The notes under the pieces: model-generated | Told to the model about the DNA's origin: nothing | Databases searched by the model: none | Seen by the model: only the letters and a program-made list of their open reading frames with translations | In this document: piece after piece, positions 1-8,977 of the stretch | Layout: every line of letters starts with the position of its first letter | How positions within the stretch are numbered: position 1 is the first letter of the stretch | Source: Spirosoma arboris | Lineage (GTDB): Bacteria; Bacteroidota; Bacteroidia; Cytophagales; Spirosomataceae | Direction: 5' to 3' | Length of the DNA stretch: 64,000 nucleotides | Assembly (NCBI RefSeq): GCF_009754945.1 | Contig: NZ_WPIN01000001.1 | Span: 496,001 to 560,000 of the forward strand | Position numbers and translations under genes: made by a program

Positions 1-2
1 AT

Positions 3-1028
3 GGCCTGGGTGAACCGCTTCTTGAAGGCAGGGCACTGACCATCCAAACCGCCATTAAGGAAGTAGAACCGTACCTGATTGGTAAAGATCCGCGCCACAT
101 TGTGCACCACTGGCAGGCTATTTACCGACATGCTTTTTATCGGGGTGGGCCGATTCTGACAAGTGCGCTGAGTGGTATCGACCATGCACTTTGGGACATT
201 AAAGGTAAGCTGTTGAACGTACCAGTTTATGAATTACTGGGCGGGCCTACCCGCGATCGAGTTCGGATATACGGTCGGGCCAGCAATGCGGAAGACATTA
301 AGAAGCGGAAAGCGGAAGGGTACACGGTTATCAAAACAGGCGTTGCGCATAAGAACCCGGCCAATATTGTCGAGAATCCCCAATTCATTAAGTACGCGGT
401 TGACAATTTCGCGTCGTTACGTGAAGCCGGTGGCCCGGACATGGACATTGCCATCGACTTTCACGGAAACATTTCACCCCAAACGGCCAAGGTGCTCATC
501 AAGCAATTGGAGCCTTTTCAGCCCATGTTTGTTGAGGAGCCCTGCCAGGCGCAGAACGTGGATGTTATGGCCGACATCGCACGGGGTACTCACCTCCCGA
601 TAGCAGCTGGAGAACGGATCTTTACCAAATGGGGCTTCCGGGAGCTCCTGGAAAAGAAAGCCGTCAGCATCGTTCAGCCTGATCTCTGTCATGCTGGTGG
701 CATTACCGAGGGACGTATCATCGCGGGTATGGCCGAAGCCTATTACGTTCCCATTGCTCCCCATAACCCGATGGGTCCAATCTCATTGGCGGTAGGGCTA
801 CATCTGGCGGCCAGCGTACCAAATTTTCTGGTACAGGAGCAAGTCTCGTTGGGGGATGGCTACATCAAGAATCCCTTCAAGCTACAAAGCGACGGTACGG
901 TAATGATTCCCAAAGGACCGGGTCTGGGAGTCGAACTAGATGAAGCACTCATGAAAGATAAAATCGGTCACGACTGGAAAAACCCCGAGGTATATAATGC
1001 GCTCGATGGCTCCGTAGTAGACTGGTAA
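3..1028 (+). CDS. dgoD: D-galactonate dehydratase, 5' partial
   Basis: Enolase-superfamily dehydratase that converts D-galactonate to 2-keto-3-deoxygalactonate, the first step of the De Ley-Doudoroff pathway in the cytoplasm. The reading frame is open from position 3 and begins GLGEPLLEGRA, the conserved segment just after the N-terminus of DgoD, so about 40 residues lie before the window. Visible family signatures are FYRGGPI, the DFHG metal/base motif (about 457), VEEP (about 532), GER (about 610) and the catalytic PHNP histidine (about 760). About 341 residues are present against about 382 for the E. coli enzyme. An internal ATG at 102 is not the true start. SusC follows after 47 bp on the same strand. 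Other acid-sugar dehydratases of this superfamily are possible, but the kinase and aldolase downstream fit galactonate. Confidence 0.9.
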   Translation, partial: GLGEPLLEGRALTIQTAIKEVEPYLIGKDPRHIVHHWQAIYRHAFYRGGPILTSALSGIDHALWDIKGKLLNVPVYELLGGPTRDRVRIYGRASNAEDIKKRKAEGYTVIKTGVAHKNPANIVENPQFIKYAVDNFASLREAGGPDMDIAIDFHGNISPQTAKVLIKQLEPFQPMFVEEPCQAQNVDVMADIARGTHLPIAAGERIFTKWGFRELLEKKAVSIVQPDLCHAGGITEGRIIAGMAEAYYVPIAPHNPMGPISLAVGLHLAASVPNFLVQEQVSLGDGYIKNPFKLQSDGTVMIPKGPGLGVELDEALMKDKIGHDWKNPEVYNALDGSVVDW

Positions 1029-1075
1029 TTAAGACTATACCTTCAATTTTCTTTTTCCTTAATAAACCTATAATC

Positions 1076-4066
1076 ATGAAAAAAACTGTAAAACTATTGG
1101 TTTTACTACTGATTCTGGGGCAAAGCTATGTCTTCGCCCAGAATGCCAGAGTGACTGGTAAAGTTACCGGTCCAGACAATCAGGGGTTGCCTGGTGTCAA
1201 TATTCAGGTGAGTGGTACAACGGTTGGTACATCCAGCGATGCATCGGGTAACTTTTCGTTAAATGCAGCGAGTAATGCGTCTCTTGTGTTTTCGACTATC
1301 GGTTATGTTGGACAAACGGTGCCTGTTAATGGACGCTCGGTCATCAATGTAGAGTTAGCCGAAGATCAGAAAACCCTGAACGAAGTGGTTGTGGTTGGGT
1401 ACGGTACCCAGAAAAAAACCGATGTTACGGGTGCTCTGACGGCCATTTCAACCAAGGAGTTTGCCCAACAACCCGTTACCCGTCTGGATCAGGTATTGCA
1501 AGGCCGTGCTGCAGGTGTGCAGGTAAGCCAAACGAACGGCGCGCCAGGTGGTGATGCCCGTATCCGGATTAGAGGTGCGAACTCTGTATTGGGCAGCAAC
1601 AACCCCCTGTACATTGTCGATGGGTTTGTTGGTGCTGATTTTAACTTCGTGAACCCCAGCGATATTGAAACCATCCAGATCCTGAAAGATGCCGCATCGA
1701 CCTCCATTTATGGTAGTCGCGGTGCCAACGGAGTTGTGATCATTACGACCAAGAAAGGATCAAAAGGGCTTAAAGTCAACTATGAAGGTCAGTTCAGTAC
1801 GTCGGAAGTCATCAAAAAATACGACGTATTACCAGCGGGTGAGTTTGCCGAAATTGTTAATGCCCGTGCCACGGCTGTTGGTTCAGGTCTGCCGTTCACA
1901 ACTGACCAGATTGCTCAGTTCAAACAAAACGGGGGTACCGACTGGCAGAGTCTGGTATTCCGTAACGGCAGCGGACAACAACACCAGATTACACTATCGG
2001 GCGGTAGTGACAAAACGACCTTTCTGATTTCGGGAAACTATTTAAATCAAAATGGTATCGTGAACAACAGTGGGTTTAAGCGGTATAACCTGCGAACCAA
2101 CATAAATACACAGATCAACGATAAGCTTTCGTTTCGACTGAATTTGTGGGGAACGCAGTCAAAAAACCACAACACTGTCGACGGAGGAGCTATTGTTCAG
2201 GCACTGGCCTGGGCCCCCACAACACCTGCCTACGGTGCTGATGGCCAGCCTACATTTACAGATCCAATCGGTTCGGTTTATCGCAATCCGCTCGATTATT
2301 TGTATGATCAATCGATTGATGCGAACAAGAGTGGTCTCAACGTCAATGGCGGTCTAAACTATAAACTTCCTATCAAAGGGCTGTCACTCGATTTGCAGTA
2401 TGCCGTCAACTACCTGAATCTGCAAAACCTGAATTTGACGGGCAAGCGACTATCGAACAACGTACCGACAGCAAGCCGATATTCGGCGGAGCAGGTGACG
2501 CTGCAAAACACGAATAATTTGAACTACGACGTCAAAATAGGTAATCACTCGATTAATGCCGTTGCCGTTCTGGAAACACAGCAATTTACAAGTAGAGACT
2601 TTACAGCCAGTGCATCGGGACTACGGTTTCCTCAGTTGGGCTACGACAACATTGGGCTTAACACAGCCGCAACGGTGGCTTCGAGTTATCAAAAATGGAC
2701 GTTACTGTCTTTGCTGGGACGCGTAAACTACGGATACAAGGACAAATACCTGGTATCAGCCGCCGTCCGGCGTGACGGATCATCTAAGTTTGCTTCTGCC
2801 AACCGATATAGCGTTTTCCCGTCTGTAGCGCTGGGCTGGCGCCTGTCGGAAGAGGAGTTTATCAAAAAGCTGAACATATTCAATAACCTGAAATTGCGGG
2901 GTAGCTGGGGTATGACAGGTAGTCAGGCCATTAACCCTTATGCTACGTTGTCGACCTATAGTACAGCGGTTGTAGCCTACAACAACTCAGCCGCTACAGC
3001 CGGTGTACTGCTGGGGAACCCCGGCAACCCTGATCTCAAATGGGAAACAACCAAGCAGGTGGATGTGGGTCTGGAAATGGAATTCCTGAACGGCCGATTG
3101 CATATTGAAGCCGATTACTTCAAGAAAAATACGACCGACCTTCTTCTGAATGTAGCCATCCCAAGCTATGCTGGTGGCGGAACACAGGCTCGGAACGTGG
3201 GTGAAATTGAGAACAAAGGCTTTGAATTTTCGATCGGCGGTTCACCTGTGGTAGCAGGGGGCTTCCGTTGGGAAACGAATTTCAATTTTTCCACTTTGGC
3301 AAACAAGGTGATTAGTTTGGGCGGTCTGCCACGACTGGGCCAGGGTACGGGTGTCGGTGCAGGGATGTCGACCACCAATGAGTTTATGCTGATACCAGGC
3401 GAGCCGCTAGGTTCTTATTGGGGGCTGAATTATTTGGGTACCTGGAAGCCAAATGAAGCTGATGCGGCAGCTAAACAAGGTCGCGTACCGGGCGATCCTC
3501 ATTATCAGGACCTTAACGGCGACAACGCAATCACGACGGATGACTTTCAGATCATAGGCCGGGCTTTCCCAAAAGTAACGGGTGGCTGGAACAACACATT
3601 TACATACAAAGGGTTTACGCTGAACGTATTCTTCAATGGGGTGTTTGGGGTCGATAAACTCAACTACACGCGCGCGGCCGCTATGTCCGGTTCGGGCGAT
3701 GCACGGCAGTTCATTCTATCTGAAATCCGGGATTACTACCGACCAGGTAATGAAACGTCTAATGTTCCAGCGTTTACGAAAACCTATCAGCCTTTCACAC
3801 AATCGAGCCGATTCCTAGAAAATGGCAGCTTCGTTCGGCTGAAAAACGTGAGCCTTTCGTATAACGTACCAACCGGTTTCATTCATAACAAAGCAACTCT
3901 TCGGGTATTTGCCAGCGCTACAAATCTACTGACGTTCACAAAGTATACAGGGCCAGATCCAGAATCTGCTCGGGTTGGTTCAGCTACTGATACAGCCATC
4001 GGTATTGACTACGGTTCCTATCCAAATGCAAAACAATATACACTCGGTATCAACCTGGGCTTCTAA
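1076..4066 (+). CDS. susC: SusC/RagA-type TonB-linked outer-membrane transporter
   Basis: TonB-dependent outer-membrane channel that imports a glycan or sugar conjugate together with its SusD partner. At 996 residues it has the usual SusC length. A signal peptide (residues 1-21, ending VFAQ) is followed by a carboxypeptidase-like regulatory domain (about 24-100), the NEVVVVGYGTQKK segment that opens the plug, a plug domain (about 110-230) containing SIYGSRGANGVVIITTKKG, and a large beta-barrel to the C-terminal phenylalanine. It lies 47 bp after the dehydratase and 16 bp before susD, so one transcript is likely. The transported substrate cannot be read from sequence; the neighbours suggest a galactose- or galactonate-type compound. 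Confidence 0.95.
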   Translation: MKKTVKLLVLLLILGQSYVFAQNARVTGKVTGPDNQGLPGVNIQVSGTTVGTSSDASGNFSLNAASNASLVFSTIGYVGQTVPVNGRSVINVELAEDQKTLNEVVVVGYGTQKKTDVTGALTAISTKEFAQQPVTRLDQVLQGRAAGVQVSQTNGAPGGDARIRIRGANSVLGSNNPLYIVDGFVGADFNFVNPSDIETIQILKDAASTSIYGSRGANGVVIITTKKGSKGLKVNYEGQFSTSEVIKKYDVLPAGEFAEIVNARATAVGSGLPFTTDQIAQFKQNGGTDWQSLVFRNGSGQQHQITLSGGSDKTTFLISGNYLNQNGIVNNSGFKRYNLRTNINTQINDKLSFRLNLWGTQSKNHNTVDGGAIVQALAWAPTTPAYGADGQPTFTDPIGSVYRNPLDYLYDQSIDANKSGLNVNGGLNYKLPIKGLSLDLQYAVNYLNLQNLNLTGKRLSNNVPTASRYSAEQVTLQNTNNLNYDVKIGNHSINAVAVLETQQFTSRDFTASASGLRFPQLGYDNIGLNTAATVASSYQKWTLLSLLGRVNYGYKDKYLVSAAVRRDGSSKFASANRYSVFPSVALGWRLSEEEFIKKLNIFNNLKLRGSWGMTGSQAINPYATLSTYSTAVVAYNNSAATAGVLLGNPGNPDLKWETTKQVDVGLEMEFLNGRLHIEADYFKKNTTDLLLNVAIPSYAGGGTQARNVGEIENKGFEFSIGGSPVVAGGFRWETNFNFSTLANKVISLGGLPRLGQGTGVGAGMSTTNEFMLIPGEPLGSYWGLNYLGTWKPNEADAAAKQGRVPGDPHYQDLNGDNAITTDDFQIIGRAFPKVTGGWNNTFTYKGFTLNVFFNGVFGVDKLNYTRAAAMSGSGDARQFILSEIRDYYRPGNETSNVPAFTKTYQPFTQSSRFLENGSFVRLKNVSLSYNVPTGFIHNKATLRVFASATNLLTFTKYTGPDPESARVGSATDTAIGIDYGSYPNAKQYTLGINLGF

Positions 4067-4082
4067 ACTCCTTTAACGAACC

Positions 4083-5555
4083 ATGAAAAAATTAGCAATA
4101 CTTGGATTAGCAGCCATGCTCACGGTAGGCTGCAAAGGTTACCTCGAAGAAGATACAACCGGCCTACTCTATGGCGGCAACGTTCTCTCAACTCAGGACG
4201 GGCTGGAATCGGCCCTGACCGGAGCCTACCGGGGTCTTGGGAACCAATGGACGTATGGATTTCTTCACCCATCGGCCAATGCCGCTACGATTGGTAGCGA
4301 CGACGTAACGACGCACCCAGCCAGTAACAAAGCCGACTGGCGCGAATTCGATCAATTTAATGTATCGACCACGAATCAGCGCTCTGGGGCCGTTTATACG
4401 GGTTGTTATAAAGCGATTCAGGGAGCCAATAACGTAATTAATAACTACTCGAAAACGGTTGGTACCAAAGCAACGATTGATATTATTGCGGGCGAAGCCT
4501 TTTTCATTCGTGGCTTTTCTTACTATTGGTTAACCCGCTTTTATGGCAATATCCCACTGGTTACGGCTGGTGAATACTCTGCCGATCTGCTCACGATCAA
4601 AAAATCGACACCTGCTGAAGTATACGATCTGATCGTTGCGGACCTGAAAAAAGCAGAAACCATGTTGCCCAACACCCGACGTGATCCAGGTCGGCCAAAC
4701 GCAGGTTCGGCAAAAGCTTTTCTCGCTGACGTTTACCTGACGATGGCAGGCTGGCCGCTGAAGCAAACCGACAAATATGATCTGGCGGCAGCGAAGGCAA
4801 AAGAAGTAATCGACAACCGCGCTACGTATGGTTTTGCGTTGATGCCGACATTTGCCGCTGTGTTCGATAATGATCCAGCCGTAGCGATTATTCCGGAATC
4901 AGTGTTTCAAATCAACGGGTTTACAGGCGGCAGCGGTACCGCGAATGCTACTTATGGTAACACGACGATGCCCGGTGAAGAAGGTGGCTGGGATGATATG
5001 TTTGCCGAGCTTAATTTCTTCAAAAATTTCCCCGAAGGTCCTCGGAAAGACGCTACGTTCCGCACCGCGTTTGGTTTGGGTACTACCACAATTCCCTGGC
5101 AACAAAGCCTGACGAAACACCCTTATTACAAAAAGTGGTACATCAAAGGCAACATTGTTACGTCCAGCATTTCGTTGCCATCCGTCATGATGCGCTACCC
5201 ACACGTATTGACCATTTATGCCGAAGCGAAAGCACGTGGTACAGGTGGCCCGGATCAGACGGCATATGATGCACTAAATGCCGTTCGCTTGCGGGGTTTA
5301 CCAGCAGGAGCCAAGGCACTTGCACCCGGCGATGGCCTGACAGCCGCCCAGTTTGCGGATGCCGTAGTTCAGGAACGCGCCTGGGAATTCGCCTGCGAAC
5401 GTACTCGCTGGTTTGACCTGATCCGTCTCGAACAGGTAGAAGCCGCTAACGCAGCCAAAAGTCCGGATGATCTTCAACCGATCAAACCAATTACCAAAGC
5501 GAATTACTGGTTCACGCTTCCGTACACGGATACGTCGATAAATCCGAATTTGTAG
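4083..5555 (+). CDS. susD: SusD/RagB-type surface lipoprotein
   Basis: Substrate-binding outer-membrane lipoprotein that caps the SusC barrel. The N-terminus MKKLAILGLAAMLTVGC is a lipoprotein signal with Cys17 as the probable acylated residue. The body shows the SusD pattern: the early YRGLGNQW and YKAIQGANNVINNY helices, the TPAEVYDLIVADLKKAE helix, AKAFLADVYLTMAGWPL, and the C-terminal ERAWEFACERTRWFDLIR motif typical of RagB/SusD. The length of 490 residues is normal. It lies 16 bp downstream of susC. A 126-bp palindromic repeat separates it from the next gene and may reduce readthrough. Confidence 0.95.
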   Translation: MKKLAILGLAAMLTVGCKGYLEEDTTGLLYGGNVLSTQDGLESALTGAYRGLGNQWTYGFLHPSANAATIGSDDVTTHPASNKADWREFDQFNVSTTNQRSGAVYTGCYKAIQGANNVINNYSKTVGTKATIDIIAGEAFFIRGFSYYWLTRFYGNIPLVTAGEYSADLLTIKKSTPAEVYDLIVADLKKAETMLPNTRRDPGRPNAGSAKAFLADVYLTMAGWPLKQTDKYDLAAAKAKEVIDNRATYGFALMPTFAAVFDNDPAVAIIPESVFQINGFTGGSGTANATYGNTTMPGEEGGWDDMFAELNFFKNFPEGPRKDATFRTAFGLGTTTIPWQQSLTKHPYYKKWYIKGNIVTSSISLPSVMMRYPHVLTIYAEAKARGTGGPDQTAYDALNAVRLRGLPAGAKALAPGDGLTAAQFADAVVQERAWEFACERTRWFDLIRLEQVEAANAAKSPDDLQPIKPITKANYWFTLPYTDTSINPNL

Positions 5556-5562
5556 TCCGTGC

Positions 5563-5688
5563 TTTTACCCCACCCCTAACCCCTCCCCTTAGTTCAAGGG
5601 GAGGGGGATTCCCAAGCGACAAATAACTACCTTCCAGAGAGAGTCAATTCCCTCTCCTGTTTTCAGGGGAGGGTTAGGGTGGGGTAAA
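5563..5688. repeat. G/C-rich nested palindromic repeat
   Basis: The arm starting TTTACCCCACCCCTAACCCC (5563-5589) is matched, imperfectly, by the reverse complement at 5665-5688. Between them are smaller hairpins: CCCCTTAGTTCAAGGGG (about 5584-5602), and CCCTCTCCTG with CAGGGGAGGG (about 5650-5673). The repeat fills the spacer between susD and the following TTG-started gene. It resembles dispersed intergenic palindromes and may also slow or end transcription after susD. Confidence 0.75.
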
Positions 5689-5709
5689 TCACATTAATCA
5701 CATACGATT

Positions 5710-6687
5710 TTGAAAAAGGCACTCATTTCCACTTTTACAGTATTGGGGTTGTGTAGCAATATGATGCCTTTTGCCGAATGGCCACAGGCTGAGTTATCCA
5801 ACGACCTTATTCAGACGACCCTATACCTGCCAGATGCTAGCCAGGGTTATTACCAGGGCACTCGTTTCGACTGGTCGGGGGCGTTTAAAGATTTGACGTA
5901 CAAAGGCCACAGTTTTATTGAGCCGTGGTTCGAAAATTACGACCCCAAACTACACGATGCCATCAGCGGCCCAGTGGAAGAGTTTACACCGCTAGGATAC
6001 GCCGACGCAAAACCTGGCGATACGTTCGTAAAGATTGGCGTGGGCACACTTCGCAAACCCGACGATAAAACCTATGCCTTCGCGAAGTACTATGACATTG
6101 TAGATCAGGGAACCTGGAAAGTGAAAAAGCACAAAGACTACCTAGAGTTTACGCATGAACTCACTAGTCCAACGGGTTACGCATACGTTTACCGCAAAAC
6201 GGTGAAACTCACAAAAGGAAAACCTGAACTCGTACTGGAACACAGCTTGAAAAATACGGGTGAGCTGCCCATTGAAACGAGCACCTATGATCACAACTTC
6301 TTCATCATCGACAAACAACCTACTGGCCCAACCGTAGCAATCGAATTTCCTTTTGAAGTGAAAGGGGAGGGCAAAGGCTTCGGTAGTACCATTCTGCCAC
6401 AGGGAAAACAGCTACTTTACTCACGCGAATTGGCAAAAAAAGAGCAGGTATATAGCGCTGGCCTCCAAGGGTTTGGTACTACATCGACCGATTATGACAT
6501 TCGAATTGAAAATCAGAAAACGGGAGCGGGCGTGCACATCACAGGCGATCAACCTCTTCAAAAATTAGTGTACTGGGCTTGCGCCACTACGTCGTGCCCT
6601 GAGCCATACATACAACTGAAAGCGGAACCCGGCCAGGAGGTGAAATGGAAAATAGCCTATGAATTTTACGAAAAACAGAAGCCGTAA
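5710..6687 (+). CDS. Secreted protein, mutarotase-like beta-sandwich, function unknown
   Basis: A 325-residue exported protein that I cannot assign firmly. The chosen start is TTG at 5710 because it yields a normal signal peptide (MKKALISTFTVLGLCS...); the first in-frame ATG, at 5761, would remove it. The body is rich in beta-strand with aromatic and acidic patches (GTRFDWSGAFKDLTYKG, then YDHNFFIIDKQPTGP). This resembles the galactose-mutarotase/aldose-1-epimerase fold seen in sugar epimerases and C-terminal domains of hydrolases. Placed between SusD and a PQQ dehydrogenase, it might mutarotate or bind the sugar or its lactone in the periplasm. That role is inference from fold resemblance and location only. 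Confidence 0.7.
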   Translation: MKKALISTFTVLGLCSNMMPFAEWPQAELSNDLIQTTLYLPDASQGYYQGTRFDWSGAFKDLTYKGHSFIEPWFENYDPKLHDAISGPVEEFTPLGYADAKPGDTFVKIGVGTLRKPDDKTYAFAKYYDIVDQGTWKVKKHKDYLEFTHELTSPTGYAYVYRKTVKLTKGKPELVLEHSLKNTGELPIETSTYDHNFFIIDKQPTGPTVAIEFPFEVKGEGKGFGSTILPQGKQLLYSRELAKKEQVYSAGLQGFGTTSTDYDIRIENQKTGAGVHITGDQPLQKLVYWACATTSCPEPYIQLKAEPGQEVKWKIAYEFYEKQKP

Positions 6688-6729
6688 AGTCCCCGTTCTC
6701 CTTAACCTAATACCCAACTCAACTTTTCA

Positions 6730-8970
6730 ATGAATTTCTTCCTGAAATCCTGCTTCGGAACCCTGATTCTTGGGAGCTTCCTGTCTGCTAACTGGGATAG
6801 TAACGTAGTGAAACCACAGTTGCCAGCTGATGATTGGCCGACTTATGGTGGCAATAATGCCGGTAACCGATACTCAACGCTGACCCAGATCAATACGCAG
6901 AATGTCAAGAATCTGACGCTTGCCTGGACCTATGAAACCGGCGACAATACCACTCCTGGACAACGAGGTATGGACATTCAATGTCAGCCGATTGTCATAA
7001 AAGGAGTGCTCTACGGTACGTCGCCCCGAATGAAACTCTTTGCTGTGGATGCCGCCACAGGTAAGCAACTCTGGCAATTTGACCCCTTTGCCAATCCCGA
7101 AAAACGACCTCGTTTCCATCCGGTTCGTGGGGTTGTTTATTGGGAAGATGATGAAGATAAACGTATACTATACTCGGTGGGGTCTTTTCTGTATGCCATC
7201 AATGCATCGACGGGAAAGCTGATTGAGAGCTTTGGCAAGAACGGCGAGGTCGATTTGCACGAAGGACTTGGCGATAAGGAAACTATTGGCCACGATCTGA
7301 CGAACTTCTCAATACGTGTCACAACACCTGGCGTTATCTACAAAGATTTATTGATTACAGGCTCTGCCGTTAACGAGGGCGGAGATGCTCCTCCGGGCTA
7401 CATCCGTGCGTTTAATGTCCGTACGGGTAAACTGGCCTGGGTATTCCACACCATTCCGTTGCCGGGTGAGTATGGGTATGAAACCTGGGCAAAAGATTCG
7501 TACAAAAAACTGGGTGGAGCGAACTGCTGGGCCGGTATGGTCATCGACGAAAAGAGGGGTATGGTCTATGCGGGCACCGGCTCACCCTCCGTTGATTTTT
7601 ACGGGGGCGCTCGTCCGGGACAGAACCTATTTGCCAACTGTGTTATCGCGCTGAATGCCGAAACAGGTAAACGCGTATGGCATTTTCAGACCATTCACCA
7701 CGACCTATGGGACCGCGATTTACCCTGTCCGCCAAACCTGATAACGGTTAAACACAACGGCCCCGACGGTCGGCCCCGAATGGTCGATGCAGTAGCGCAG
7801 GCGACTAAAGATGGCTATGTGTTTGTGTTTGACCGGGATACCGGGAAACCGCTGTTTCCCGTAAATGAAGTTCGAGTGCCAACGTCGCCCGCTTTGCCCG
7901 GCGAAAAGCCCTGGCCAACGCAGCCTGTTCCAACTAAACCTGCTCCTTTTGTTCGACAGGAATTAACGGAAAACGAAATCACAACCCGCACGCCCGAAGC
8001 CCACAAGTACGTATTGGAGCGGTTCCAGGATAGTCGCAAAGGCAGCAAATACATGCCTCCAAGCGAAGAAGGAACCTTGTATTATGGTTTTGGTGGAGGT
8101 GCCGAATGGGGTGGGAATGCCGCTGATCCTGAGGGTATTTTATACCAGAATGCCAACACCATGCTTTGGTGGCTCAAGATGCGTGATAGTCGAATGCAGG
8201 AAAAAAACGTAGCCATGACGCGCGGCTCATCCCTCTTTAACACGAACTGTTCGGTTTGTCATGGTATGAGTGGCAAAGGAAGTGCTGATGCCAAAGCAAG
8301 CGCATCTACAGCGCAAGCCTATCCTGACCTGACCGATGTGGGCAAACGACTGGATCGCGAGCAGATCAACACGCTCCTGGCAACCGGTCGCGGTCGAATG
8401 CCATCCTTTGGTCACCTCTCCAAAGAGGATCGTGATGCCATTATTAATTTTTTGCTGAAGACAGAAGCGAAACCCGCTGCGCCAGACATCCATAGTTCGG
8501 TTGTTACGTCACCCGTGGCCGAGGGCGCTGACTTCCCGTACATGCCTCCTTACCTGAACAATGGGAACACACAGTTCCGGGATCAGGATAATTATCCGGC
8601 CATTAAACCGCCCTGGGGAACGCTCAACGCCATTAACCTGAACACCGGCGAATACCTCTGGCAAGTGCCACTAGGCGAATACCCTGAACTCATCAAACAA
8701 GGCTTGCCACCTACGGGTACGGAGAATCATGGTGGGCCAATTGTAACGGCTGGGGGCTTACTTTTCATTGCAGCTACGTATGACGAAAAAATTCGTGCTT
8801 TTGACAAAAAAACGGGTAAAATCGTGTGGGAATATAAGTTGCCTGCGGGAGGCTTTGCCACACCAATTACGTACATGGCGAATGGAAAGCAATACGTAGT
8901 TATAGCTGCCGGCGGTACCCGATATGGCTTAAAGCCAGGAGGTTCTTATGTTGCGTTTGCATTGCCGTAA
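6730..8970 (+). CDS. PQQ-dependent dehydrogenase with inserted cytochrome c domain
   Basis: Periplasmic quinoprotein that oxidises a sugar or alcohol and passes electrons to its own haem c. The N-terminus is a hydrophobic export signal. DWPTYGGNNAGNRYS (about 36-50) opens a PQQ beta-propeller of the glucose/alcohol dehydrogenase type, with tryptophan-docking repeats such as LTLAWTYETG, GKQLWQFDP, GKLAWVFHT and GKRVWHFQT. About residues 490-585 form a cytochrome c domain with CSVCH (Cys507, Cys510, His511) and a probable axial Met557 (GRMPSFG). The propeller then resumes and closes with GGLLFIAATYDEKIRAFDKKTGKIVWEY. It lies 7 bp before dgoK. In context it probably makes galactonolactone or galactonate; the substrate is not proven by sequence. 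Confidence 0.88.
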   Translation: MNFFLKSCFGTLILGSFLSANWDSNVVKPQLPADDWPTYGGNNAGNRYSTLTQINTQNVKNLTLAWTYETGDNTTPGQRGMDIQCQPIVIKGVLYGTSPRMKLFAVDAATGKQLWQFDPFANPEKRPRFHPVRGVVYWEDDEDKRILYSVGSFLYAINASTGKLIESFGKNGEVDLHEGLGDKETIGHDLTNFSIRVTTPGVIYKDLLITGSAVNEGGDAPPGYIRAFNVRTGKLAWVFHTIPLPGEYGYETWAKDSYKKLGGANCWAGMVIDEKRGMVYAGTGSPSVDFYGGARPGQNLFANCVIALNAETGKRVWHFQTIHHDLWDRDLPCPPNLITVKHNGPDGRPRMVDAVAQATKDGYVFVFDRDTGKPLFPVNEVRVPTSPALPGEKPWPTQPVPTKPAPFVRQELTENEITTRTPEAHKYVLERFQDSRKGSKYMPPSEEGTLYYGFGGGAEWGGNAADPEGILYQNANTMLWWLKMRDSRMQEKNVAMTRGSSLFNTNCSVCHGMSGKGSADAKASASTAQAYPDLTDVGKRLDREQINTLLATGRGRMPSFGHLSKEDRDAIINFLLKTEAKPAAPDIHSSVVTSPVAEGADFPYMPPYLNNGNTQFRDQDNYPAIKPPWGTLNAINLNTGEYLWQVPLGEYPELIKQGLPPTGTENHGGPIVTAGGLLFIAATYDEKIRAFDKKTGKIVWEYKLPAGGFATPITYMANGKQYVVIAAGGTRYGLKPGGSYVAFALP

Positions 8971-8977
8971 GTAGTGT

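Noticed and set aside
1..1028. Independent start of the dehydratase at ATG 102
   Set aside because: Upstream codons from position 3 continue the conserved DgoD N-terminal sequence.
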